This document shows, one piece after another, positions 1-5,632 of a stretch of DNA of 10,369 nucleotides. The stretch comes from Thermoplasmata archaeon (GTDB lineage: Archaea; Thermoplasmatota; Thermoplasmata; Lutacidiplasmatales; UBA184): contig JASHYQ010000054.1 in the NCBI GenBank assembly GCA_030042955.1, positions 1 to 10,369 of the forward strand. The letters are read 5' to 3'. Both the position numbers and the translations under genes were made by a program. The stretch's first letter is position 1. Every line of letters starts with the position of its first letter. The notes beneath the pieces are model-generated. The model was given only the letters and a program-made list of their open reading frames with translations, was not told the origin of the DNA and ran no database searches.

Positions 1-720
1 CTCCTCCGGGCGTTCGCCTACGGGGCCCTCTTCGCGACCGTGGTCGCGGCGATCATCGAGGCGGTCCTGGTCGCGGCCGGAACCGCCGTGAGCCAGGCGT
101 TCCCCGCCCCCGAGTTCGTCTTCCTCAACGGGAACTCCACGATCGGAGCTTTCTTCCTCGTCCTCGTGATCGCCCCGTTCGTTGAGGAGGCCCTGAAAGG
201 GTCGGGGGTCCTCGCCTTCCGCAGCCAGTTCCAGGCGCTCGCGGACGGCCCGGTGTTCGGCGCCTCCGTGGGCCTCGGGTTCGGTTTCTTCGAGACGTTC
301 CTCTACGGACTCGGGGCGTTCCTGGTCGGTGGCCTCGTGGCGGGGATCGCCCTGATCCTCATCCGGAGCATCTCGAGCGTCCTTCTGCACGGCAGCTCCA
401 CCGGGATGTTCGGCTACGGCGCCGGGCGCAGCCGCTTCAACCAGCCGGGGCCGGGCACCGGGTCGTACTACCTCCTGGCGGTCGGCATGCACGCGAGCTT
501 CAACGCGCTGGCCTCGCTCTCCACGATCGCGGTGTTCCTCGGGCTCACGGGCCTGACGGTCGACGCGGCGGCGGTCTTCGGGCTGATCGCCGCAATCGGC
601 TTTGCGTTCGCGGCGATCGAGCACGTCCGGACCGTCATCCAGACGGCCAACTATCCCGCGCTCGACCTCGGCTCGGCGCGGTACGGGCCCGGACGGGCCC
701 GGCAGCCGAAGAACCCGTAA
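1..720 (+). CDS. PrsW-family intramembrane metalloprotease (5' end outside window)
   Basis: The reading frame is open from base 1, so the gene begins upstream and only the last 239 residues are seen; the GTG at 40 is not a likely true start. The protein is almost entirely hydrophobic, with several membrane helices. It carries the three PrsW (peptidase family M82) signatures in the expected order: EExxK (EEALK, 184-198), FxxxE in a helix (FGFFE, 280-294) and HxxxN (HASFN, 490-504), plus a His-containing helix (LLHGSSTG, around 387-408). In known members the Glu and His residues bind a metal and the enzyme cleaves membrane or membrane-proximal proteins, for example an anti-sigma factor in Bacillus. 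In archaea the substrates are generally unknown. The C-terminus is a short basic cytoplasmic-looking tail. The gene ends one base from the stop codon of the convergent downstream gene. Family assignment is good; the substrate cannot be inferred from these neighbours. Confidence 0.85.
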   Translation, partial: LLRAFAYGALFATVVAAIIEAVLVAAGTAVSQAFPAPEFVFLNGNSTIGAFFLVLVIAPFVEEALKGSGVLAFRSQFQALADGPVFGASVGLGFGFFETFLYGLGAFLVGGLVAGIALILIRSISSVLLHGSSTGMFGYGAGRSRFNQPGPGTGSYYLLAVGMHASFNALASLSTIAVFLGLTGLTVDAAAVFGLIAAIGFAFAAIEHVRTVIQTANYPALDLGSARYGPGRARQPKNP

Positions 721-721
721 C

Positions 722-1120
722 TCAGGGCTTGCCGGTGGGCGGGGGCGCATCCCGCTTCCAATGCGCCTCGTCGATCGACTTGTACATCGCTTCGGCCTCG
801 TCCGGAGGCGGCGCCTCCCCGGCCTGGCCGACGTCACGGATCCGACCCTTACGGAGCAGCCAGTAGTGGATCCTCCAGGTCTTCCCTCGGGAGACCGTCG
901 CGTCCTCCTCTTCGCTGGTGAGGAGCCCTTCTTCCTCCAGTTGGTAGAACCGGTCCCGGTCCTCGCTCGAGAGCTTGTTGTCGAGCACCGTCCCGTCCGC
1001 CCCGAAGTAGCCGAGGACCATCCGCGCGGTCGCCCGTGCGTCGGCCTCCGCCAGCTTCCCCTTCTGCACGAGCGTCCGCTCGATGGCTCGTGTCAGCTCC
1101 GCCTCGGTGATGGACTGCAT
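722..1120 (-). CDS. Small conserved archaeal protein, DUF6015-like
   Basis: This encodes a 132-residue soluble protein starting at ATG 1120-1118 and ending in TGA at 724-722, one base from the stop of the convergent PrsW gene. The N-terminal 40 residues look helical. The middle has an acidic stretch with LSSEDRDRFYQLEEEGLL followed by WRIHYWLL, which looks like a helix pair and a beta-hairpin of a winged-helix fold. I recall this pattern (D-R-D-x-FY-x-LE-x-EGLL, then W-R-I-H-YW) from a Thermoplasmata-restricted family of unknown function, DUF6015, but that is from memory and unverified. The last 35 residues are Pro- and acid-rich and probably disordered. No Shine-Dalgarno sequence precedes the start; a TATA-like CCTTATCC lies about 30 bases upstream, suggesting a nearly leaderless transcript divergent from pus10. 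A DNA-binding or regulatory role is only a guess from the possible winged-helix layout. Confidence 0.75.
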   Translation of the reverse strand: MQSITEAELTRAIERTLVQKGKLAEADARATARMVLGYFGADGTVLDNKLSSEDRDRFYQLEEEGLLTSEEEDATVSRGKTWRIHYWLLRKGRIRDVGQAGEAPPPDEAEAMYKSIDEAHWKRDAPPPTGKP

Positions 1121-1148
1121 CGGCCCGTCCCCGTACCGGCTCGACCGA

Positions 1149-1156
1149 GGATAAGG
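1149..1156 (-). promoter_or_regulatory. TATA-like element for the minus-strand small gene
   Basis: On the minus strand the sequence reads CCTTATCC, an A/T-containing block in GC-rich surroundings, centred about 32 bases upstream of the ATG at 1120. Archaeal TATA boxes sit about 26-30 bases before the transcription start, so this predicts a leader of only a few bases. No ribosome binding site is seen before the start, which agrees. Inferred from position and composition only. Confidence 0.4.
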
Positions 1157-1185
1157 TGTGCGCGGGACCGGCAGCGGACCCAGAG

Positions 1186-1194
1186 ATGTTTAGT
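1186..1194 (+). promoter_or_regulatory. TATA-like element for the pus10 operon
   Basis: ATGTTTAGT is the most A/T-rich stretch between the two divergent genes and is centred 27 bases upstream of GTG 1217. That spacing is what a leaderless archaeal transcript starting at this GTG would show, and no Shine-Dalgarno sequence precedes the GTG. The element therefore supports 1217 as the pus10 start rather than the GTG at 1193, which overlaps the element itself. Confidence 0.45.
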
Positions 1195-1216
1195 GGCGCA
1201 CCGGGGTCGTCGGCAC

Positions 1217-2455
1217 GTGCCCGGCCCTCCGTCGTTCGACCCGCCCCCCGACGCGCTCGAAGCCGCCCGTCGAGCCTTGGACTCGGGCCTTTGCCCCGAG
1301 TGTTACGGCCGCCTCGTTGGCCGGTTCGGCCACGGGTTAACGAACGCGGAACGGGCCGACCGACTCCTGGCCCGACTCGGGGTCGAACTCCCGCCTCCCT
1401 CCGTCCCCTGCCCCGGATGCGGGGACGCGTTCGCCCACCTCGCTCATTGGGTCGACCGCGCGGTCCGCGCCGTGGAGGGGTTCGAGTGGCACCGGTTCAC
1501 CTGCGGGTCGCGCTGGGAGCCGGAACTGTTGGCGCGCGAGGAGCACCGGTGGCTCGAGACCGGGACGCAGTGGGGCGAGAGCGTCCGCGGAGCCTTCAAC
1601 CGGGAGTGGGGGAAGGCGCTCGAGCAACGCACCGGGGCCACCGGGGGCACCCAGGGCCCCGACATCGTCTTCCTCGCCGACCTGGCGGTAGGTCGTGTCG
1701 AGTTCACGGTGCTCCCTCTCTACCTCCGCGGCCGGTACCGGAAGCTCGACCGCACTCTCCCCCAGACCCACTGGCCGTGCCGGCGCTGCCAGGGCCGGGG
1801 CTGCGCTACCTGCGGGGGGACGGGGAAGACCTATCCGACTAGTGTCGAGGAGCTTGTCGGCGCTCCGCTGGTCGAAGCCACTCGGGCGGACGGGACGCGA
1901 TTCCACGGGATGGGACGGGAGGATATCGACGCCCGGATGCTGGGCCGGGGGCGGCCGTTCGTCCTCGAGCTGGTTCGACCCCGTCGCCGAACCGTCGACC
2001 TCGCCCGGATGAGCCAGGAGATCCTCGCACGCTCGGAGGACCGGGTGGAGGTGGAGGGACTGGCCCTAGCGGAGGCCCCGGACGTGGTCCGGGTGAAGGA
2101 GGCGGCCCCGGAGAAGAGCTACCGGGTCGGCGTGGTCGGGCCGGTGCCGGTCGCAAAAGTTAATGAGGCACTGCTCCTCGTGACGGCGCGAGCGATTGCC
2201 CAACGGACGCCGACCCGAGTCGCCCACCGGCGGTCCGACCGCGTCCGTGCGCGTCGGATCGTCGCCGCGACCGTCGTCGACTCCTCCGAAGAAGGCTTCA
2301 CGCTCGAGATCCGGACCGAAGCGGGCACGTACGTCAAGGAGTGGGTGGAAGGAGATGGTGGCCGAACCGAACCGAGCCTCGCCGGCATCCTCGGGGTCCC
2401 GCTGAAGGTCGGCTACCTCGACGTGCTCGAAGTTCACGACTCCGACGGAGGGTAA
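1217..2455 (+). CDS. pus10: tRNA pseudouridine synthase Pus10 (tRNA Psi54/Psi55)
   Basis: Archaeal Pus10 isomerises uridines 54 and 55 in the T-arm of tRNA to pseudouridine, doing the job of bacterial TruB. With the GTG at 1217 the protein has 412 residues, typical of the family. The N-terminal part has CPEC (26-29) and CPGC (65-68), a likely zinc site of the THUMP-containing accessory domain. A second zinc-knuckle-like region holds C188, C191, C196 and C199 (CRRCQGRGCATCGGTG). The catalytic motif is GREDIDARMLG (233-243), with the catalytic Asp most likely D236 by analogy with GRTD in TruA. The C-terminal motifs around SYRV (301-304) and GTYVKEWVEGDGGRTEPSL (370-388) are also characteristic. 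The frame stays open upstream to 602, but that part runs antisense to another gene and is not homologous. A GTG at 1193 is an alternative start. It is the first gene of an operon, with rpl21e starting one base after its stop. Confidence 0.95.
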   Translation: MPGPPSFDPPPDALEAARRALDSGLCPECYGRLVGRFGHGLTNAERADRLLARLGVELPPPSVPCPGCGDAFAHLAHWVDRAVRAVEGFEWHRFTCGSRWEPELLAREEHRWLETGTQWGESVRGAFNREWGKALEQRTGATGGTQGPDIVFLADLAVGRVEFTVLPLYLRGRYRKLDRTLPQTHWPCRRCQGRGCATCGGTGKTYPTSVEELVGAPLVEATRADGTRFHGMGREDIDARMLGRGRPFVLELVRPRRRTVDLARMSQEILARSEDRVEVEGLALAEAPDVVRVKEAAPEKSYRVGVVGPVPVAKVNEALLLVTARAIAQRTPTRVAHRRSDRVRARRIVAATVVDSSEEGFTLEIRTEAGTYVKEWVEGDGGRTEPSLAGILGVPLKVGYLDVLEVHDSDGG

Positions 2456-2456
2456 C

Positions 2457-2771
2457 ATGGTCAAGAGTTCCAAGGGATTCCGGTCCCGAAGCCGTGGCTG
2501 GTCCACGAAGCATGTCCGCGAAAAGGGCTCGCCCCCGGTGAGCCGTTTCCTGCGGGAGTTCGCGGTCGGCGACCGGGTGACGGTCCGTCTCGAGTCGTCC
2601 GACCCGCACGGGATGCCTCACCCCCGCTATCAGGGCCGTACCTGCACGGTCGTCGGCAAGAGCGGCCGGGCCTACGTGGTGGAATTCATGGACGGGGGCC
2701 GCCGCAAGCAGCTCGTGGCGAACCCGGTCCACCTGTGGCCGGTCGCCGGGACGGAGGGGGCCCATGCCTGA
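2457..2771 (+). CDS. rpl21e: Large-subunit ribosomal protein L21e
   Basis: This is a 104-residue basic protein of the large ribosomal subunit, found in archaea and eukaryotes only. The N-terminus (KSSKGFRSRSRGWSTKHVRE) and the SH3-like barrel, with FAVGDRVTVRLESS, HPRYQGRTCTVVGKSG and AYVVEFMDGGRRKQL, are diagnostic of L21e. The usual archaeal length is just under 100 residues, so the C-terminal run after the barrel is slightly longer than usual. A strong Shine-Dalgarno GGAGGG (2447-2452) lies in the end of pus10, four bases before ATG 2457. The last eight bases overlap the start of rpoF, implying translational coupling. It sits second in the pus10-rpl21e-rpoF-DUF655-ksgA operon, an order recurrent in Euryarchaeota. 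Confidence 0.96.
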   Translation: MVKSSKGFRSRSRGWSTKHVREKGSPPVSRFLREFAVGDRVTVRLESSDPHGMPHPRYQGRTCTVVGKSGRAYVVEFMDGGRRKQLVANPVHLWPVAGTEGAHA

Positions 2772-3078
2772 GCCGGTCCCGCTCGCTCGGGTGAAGGACC
2801 TCCTCTCCGAGGAGGCCGCCCACCGCACCCTCCCGCGGGAGGCGGCGCTCGCGCTCCAGCACGCCGAGCTGTTCGTCCGCCTCTCGGCCGAGGCGACGGA
2901 GAAGCTGATCGCCGAGCTGCGGACGCTCCCGTTCGTCGACGCGACCGTCGCGGTCAAGCTGGCGGACACGCTCCCCCAGTACCCCGAAGAGATCCGGCTC
3001 CTCTTCTCGAAGGAGCGGGTGGCTCTCGAAGAGGCGCAGGTCACCCGCCTGCTCGAGATCATTGCACAGCACCGATGA
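2764..3078 (+). CDS. rpoF: DNA-directed RNA polymerase subunit Rpo4 (RpoF, Rpb4 homologue)
   Basis: This is a 104-residue protein of the Rpb4 family (HRDC-like helical fold). Rpo4 pairs with Rpo7 (RpoE) to form the stalk of archaeal RNA polymerase, which binds nascent RNA and helps promoter opening and termination. The pattern is family-typical: an N-terminal strand and helix with VPLARVKDLLSEE, a long central helical region containing LQHAELFVRLS and ATEKLIAELRTL, then the closing helices with VAVKLADTLPQYPEEIRLLF and LEEAQVTRLLEII. The length matches archaeal members. ATG 2764 overlaps the end of rpl21e by eight bases and is preceded by GGAGG (2753-2757) with six bases of spacing. Adjacency to L21e on one side and a DUF655 gene on the other is the usual archaeal arrangement and strengthens the call, since sequence conservation in this family is low. 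Confidence 0.92.
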   Translation: MPEPVPLARVKDLLSEEAAHRTLPREAALALQHAELFVRLSAEATEKLIAELRTLPFVDATVAVKLADTLPQYPEEIRLLFSKERVALEEAQVTRLLEIIAQHR

Positions 3079-3093
3079 CCGGTAGGGGTTCCC

Positions 3094-3639
3094 GTGGAGA
3101 GCTACGCGCACATCCTCGACTACCTGCCGAACGGTCGGCAGACCGAACGCGGTTTCCATCGTGAGCCGCTGGCCCTCGCCGTCGGCGAGGACGAACTCAA
3201 GCTGTTCGAGCTCGTCCCTCGAGCAGGGGTGGCGCTGACGCTGGGGCAGCGGATCCCGCTCCTCCCCGTGGCGGGGGCGCCGCCTCCGATCGACCACGTT
3301 CGCCGTCGGCTCGCCTACGACGAACTGACGGTCACCGCGCGGGCGGAGCTGCCCGCCGCCCTCGAGAAGATCGTCCGGGCGAACGCGCCCCGCTACCTGC
3401 GGTTCTTCAACGAAGCTCCCGCGGTCTCCCGGCGATTCCACCTGCTGGAGCTCCTCCCCGGGATCGGGAAGAAGACGATGCAGCAGATCGTCGACGAGCG
3501 CAAGCGCGCGCCGTTCGCGAGCTTCGAGGAGATGGAGACCCGTCTGAGGATCAAGAATCCCGAGCTCCTGATCGTCGGACGCATCGAGCAGGAACTGAGC
3601 GGTGTCGAGGACAAGTACCGCCTCTTCGTCGCCCCGTGA
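3094..3639 (+). CDS. DUF655 family protein, putative RNA/nucleic-acid-binding
   Basis: This is a 181-residue soluble protein of the archaeal DUF655 family, whose biochemical function is not established. It starts with the family hallmark ESYAHILDYLPNG, continues into a beta-barrel-like N-terminal half containing ALAVGEDELKLFELVPR, and has a C-terminal helix-hairpin-helix region: LLELLPGIGKKTMQQIVDERKR (about 116-137), then FASFEEMETRLRI. The LPGIGKK turn is a classical non-specific nucleic-acid-binding hairpin. Genomic linkage to L21e, Rpo4 and KsgA in many archaea suggests a role in ribosome assembly or RNA handling; that is inference. The GTG start at 3094 is preceded by GTAGGGG (3082-3088), a weak ribosome binding site, 15 bases after rpoF. 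Its last 38 bases overlap the apparent start of ksgA. Confidence 0.9.
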   Translation: MESYAHILDYLPNGRQTERGFHREPLALAVGEDELKLFELVPRAGVALTLGQRIPLLPVAGAPPPIDHVRRRLAYDELTVTARAELPAALEKIVRANAPRYLRFFNEAPAVSRRFHLLELLPGIGKKTMQQIVDERKRAPFASFEEMETRLRIKNPELLIVGRIEQELSGVEDKYRLFVAP

Positions 3640-4480
3640 GACCGGACGGGGGCCGTACCAGGTCCCCGAGCGGCCCGAGGAGGTCCGTGCGACCCTCGAG
3701 GCGCTCGGGGTCCGTCCGTCCCGGGCTCTCGGCCAGTCCTTCCTGGTCGACCCGTTCATCGCGGATGCCGAGGCGGCGCTCGTGGAGGTCCCCCCGGGCC
3801 GCCCCGTGGTCGAGATCGGTGGCGGGCTCGGCATCCTCACTGCGGCCCTGATCCGGCGCGGGGTCGCGCCCCTCACGGTCGTGGAACGGGACGCCCGGCT
3901 CGCGAGCCATCTGCGCCGGGTCTTCGGTGCGCGGGTCCGGGTCCTTGAGGGGGACGCGCTCCGTCTCCCGCTCCCTCCGACCGACGCGGTGGTAGGCAAC
4001 CTCCCCTACGCGGTCGCGACCCCGATCCTGCTCGCCCAGCTCGCCCGGCGGGTCCCCCGAGTGGTCTTCCTCGTTCAGGAGGAGGTGGCGCGGCGTCTCG
4101 CGGCCGCGCCGGGGTCGAAGCAGTTCGGCCGACTCTCCTTGATCGCCCAGCTGTACGGCGAGGTCGAGCTGTACCGGTCCGTCCCGCCCGGCTCCTTCTA
4201 TCCGGTGCCGGAAGTAGCGAGCCGGATCGGCGTCCATCGGGCCCGTTCGGGAGAGCTACCGGTCCCATCAATCCCCGAGTTCGAGCGGCTCACGCACGCG
4301 TTGTTCTCTTCCCGACGCAAGCAGCTCGGCAACCTGCTCCCCCGGCTCACTCCGTCGCAGGAAGCGGCGGACGGACTCGCCGCCGCAGCGAACTGGCCGG
4401 AGGGGTGGCGACGGCTCCGTCCAGAGAATCTCCCCCCCGAGGCCTACTTCGCGCTGGCCCGTGCCTACGCTCGCGCGTGA
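3602..4480 (+). CDS. ksgA: 16S rRNA adenine dimethyltransferase KsgA/Dim1
   Basis: KsgA dimethylates the two adjacent adenines in the loop of 16S rRNA helix 45 using S-adenosylmethionine, a late step in small-subunit maturation. The protein has 292 residues from GTG 3602. RALGQSFLVDP (41-51) is the N-terminal LGQ-F motif. VVEIGGGLGILTAAL (69-83) is the SAM-binding motif I, E95 follows strand 2, GDAL (117-120) is motif III, and NLPYAVATPIL (133-143) is the catalytic N-L-P-Y motif IV. FYPVPEVASRI (199-209) and FSSRRKQLGNLL (235-246) match the C-terminal helical domain. No ATG, GTG or TTG lies between 3605 and the first conserved residues, so the only canonical start is the GTG inside DUF655, 38 bases before that gene's stop; AGGA (3590-3593) may serve as its ribosome binding site. 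Many archaea place a HemK-type methyltransferase next; here the operon ends instead. Confidence 0.95.
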   Translation: MSRTSTASSSPRETGRGPYQVPERPEEVRATLEALGVRPSRALGQSFLVDPFIADAEAALVEVPPGRPVVEIGGGLGILTAALIRRGVAPLTVVERDARLASHLRRVFGARVRVLEGDALRLPLPPTDAVVGNLPYAVATPILLAQLARRVPRVVFLVQEEVARRLAAAPGSKQFGRLSLIAQLYGEVELYRSVPPGSFYPVPEVASRIGVHRARSGELPVPSIPEFERLTHALFSSRRKQLGNLLPRLTPSQEAADGLAAAANWPEGWRRLRPENLPPEAYFALARAYARA

Positions 4481-4505
4481 GTCGCCGGGCCTCCACGAGG
4501 CTGGG

Positions 4506-5399
4506 CTATCCCACCGAGCCCGCATGGGCTCGTCGGATTCGCCGGCTGGCGGGCCACAGTCGAATCATGGCGAACAGATGGCGAAAGCCGCTCGGAGTGT
4601 CCCAGGTGGGATACTCGGCGGCCCGGCGGAAGCCCATCTTCTCGTACACCCCGTACCCCATCTGCGACGCGGCGAGATAGGCCACGTCCGCTCCGAGGGA
4701 GCGTCCGACCTCGACGGCCTTCCAGGTGAGGGCTGCTCCGTACCCCCGGCCCCGCGCCCCGGGAACCGTTCCGACCGAGAAGAGGGTCGCGACGCGCTCC
4801 ACGACAGTGACGGAGGAGCAAGCCACGGGGCGCTGCTCCGCGTAGCCGACGAACAGCCGATTCTCGGCCCTGAACTCCGGGTCGTCGCCCGGCACCTCGG
4901 GGAGGAGGAGAGGGAAGATCCATCGGGGGATGTGAAAGGCGACGCACCAGACCTGCTCAAAGTCGCGAAGCTCGGCGGCGCTCGTGACCCCCCGGACGAC
5001 AAGACCGGCGGGCAGAGCGGGAATGGGAGGGATCGGGTCGAGGACCATACCGGGGTCGCTCGTCGCTGCCCGAAGATGGTAGGTAGGCGCCCAACGCCCT
5101 ACCTCGGATTCGTGGGCGCCCATCGCGACCACGCGCCACGGGACCCTCTTCCCAAAGAAACTCTCCGCCTCCTTCAACCAGGGCTCGACCGGCCCCGGGG
5201 CGTCTCCCAGGAACAGGACGTTCGCGGTCGCGGAGGGGATGGCGCTGCGGATGAGGGTACCGGCCGTCGGGTCCCCGAGGGGCCGACGGAGAGCGCCGGG
5301 ACAGGCCCTGGTGTACTGCCAGAATCCCTCGATGTACCCGCGGTGACAGCGCTCCATCACTGCCGGAGCGACGACCGCTTTTTCCGCCCGGTCGGCCAT
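4506..5399 (-). CDS. GNAT-family N-acetyltransferase with uncharacterised N-terminal domain
   Basis: The protein has 297 residues from ATG 5399-5397. The C-terminal half (about 133-265) is a GNAT fold. Motif A is FSVGTVPGARGRGYGAALT, with the acetyl-CoA pyrophosphate-binding loop R216-G-R-G-Y-G221. Motif B follows as YLAASQMGYGVYEKMGF (241-257), the usual end of strand 5 and helix 4. The N-terminal 125 residues, containing ERCHRGYIEGFWQYTR and VLFLGDAPGPVEPW, look like a degenerate second GNAT-like or substrate-specifying domain. The frame is open to 5483, but the first 28 codons lack conserved character. The chosen ATG has a TATA-like element 25 bases upstream and no Shine-Dalgarno, as in leaderless genes. 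It converges with ksgA and diverges from the aldolase gene. The substrate is unknown; small-molecule or protein N-acetylation is possible. Confidence 0.85.
   Translation of the reverse strand: MADRAEKAVVAPAVMERCHRGYIEGFWQYTRACPGALRRPLGDPTAGTLIRSAIPSATANVLFLGDAPGPVEPWLKEAESFFGKRVPWRVVAMGAHESEVGRWAPTYHLRAATSDPGMVLDPIPPIPALPAGLVVRGVTSAAELRDFEQVWCVAFHIPRWIFPLLLPEVPGDDPEFRAENRLFVGYAEQRPVACSSVTVVERVATLFSVGTVPGARGRGYGAALTWKAVEVGRSLGADVAYLAASQMGYGVYEKMGFRRAAEYPTWDTPSGFRHLFAMIRLWPASRRIRRAHAGSVG
4515..4532. repeat. Perfect 7-bp inverted repeat at convergent gene ends
   Basis: CGAGCCC (4515-4521), loop GCAT, then GGGCTCG (4526-4532). It lies 35 bases past the ksgA stop and inside the last codons of the convergent acetyltransferase gene. 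A smaller hairpin, GCCTC-CAC-GAGGC (4489-4501), sits between the two stops. Either could shape 3' ends of the converging transcripts, but no T-run follows on either strand and archaeal termination depends mainly on U-rich tracts, so this may be chance in GC-rich DNA. Confidence 0.3.
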
Positions 5400-5420
5400 G
5401 CAGTTCGGGTAACTTGCGCG

Positions 5421-5432
5421 CCTATGAAGAAT
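5421..5432 (-). promoter_or_regulatory. TATA-like element for the GNAT gene
   Basis: The minus strand reads ATTCTTCATAGG, with the CATAG part about 25 bases before the ATG at 5399. There is no ribosome binding site between it and the start codon, so a leaderless transcript is likely. The element also argues for 5399 over the further upstream ATG at 5483. Based only on composition and spacing. Confidence 0.4.
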
Positions 5433-5533
5433 GCTCTGGGCCCCTGAGGATTCGTTCTGGGAAGGGGCCGGAGGAGGCTCCACGACGGGGGTGCCTTCCC
5501 TGAGTTCTTCTCCGAGGGAGTGGTACTCAAACT

Positions 5534-5551
5534 GGTCAGGGCGGGTCAGGG
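5534..5551 (+). repeat. Tandem GGTCAGGG direct repeat upstream of aldolase promoter
   Basis: GGTCAGGG occurs at 5534-5541 and again at 5544-5551, a 10-base period that would put both copies on the same face of the helix. The repeats end about 40 bases upstream of the aldolase TATA box, a position where an archaeal activator could bind. They are the only obvious repeated word in the 233-base divergent intergenic region. A regulatory role is speculative. Confidence 0.3.
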
Positions 5552-5592
5552 GCCGACCGCGTCCGGATGCTGGCTATCCCCGAGGACCAAGC

Positions 5593-5600
5593 ATTAAATC
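5593..5600 (+). promoter_or_regulatory. fba: TATA box for the aldolase-tsr3 unit
   Basis: ATTAAATC is the clearest TATA-box-like element of the window, standing in strongly GC-rich surroundings. Its centre is about 36 bases before ATG 5633, predicting a transcription start near 5622-5626 and a leader of roughly ten bases. A short ribosome binding site, GAGGAG (5622-5627), lies five bases before the start codon, right at the expected 5' end. Confidence 0.6.
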
Positions 5601-5632
5601 GCGCCGTCGGGTGCTGAGAGTGAGGAGTACCC

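Noticed and set aside
602..1216. Upstream part of the open frame containing pus10
   Set aside because: It runs antisense to the 722-1120 gene and inside the PrsW gene end, is Arg/Pro-rich, and has no Pus10 similarity. The GTG at 1217 gives a normal Pus10 length.
4461..5447. A 328-codon plus-strand frame over the GNAT gene
   Set aside because: Composition is Gly/Arg/Asp/Pro-rich without motifs, and the opposite strand has a well-formed GNAT domain.
5400..5483. Extended N-terminus of the GNAT protein from an ATG at 5483
   Set aside because: The extra 28 residues look like translated intergenic DNA, and the TATA-like element would fall inside them.
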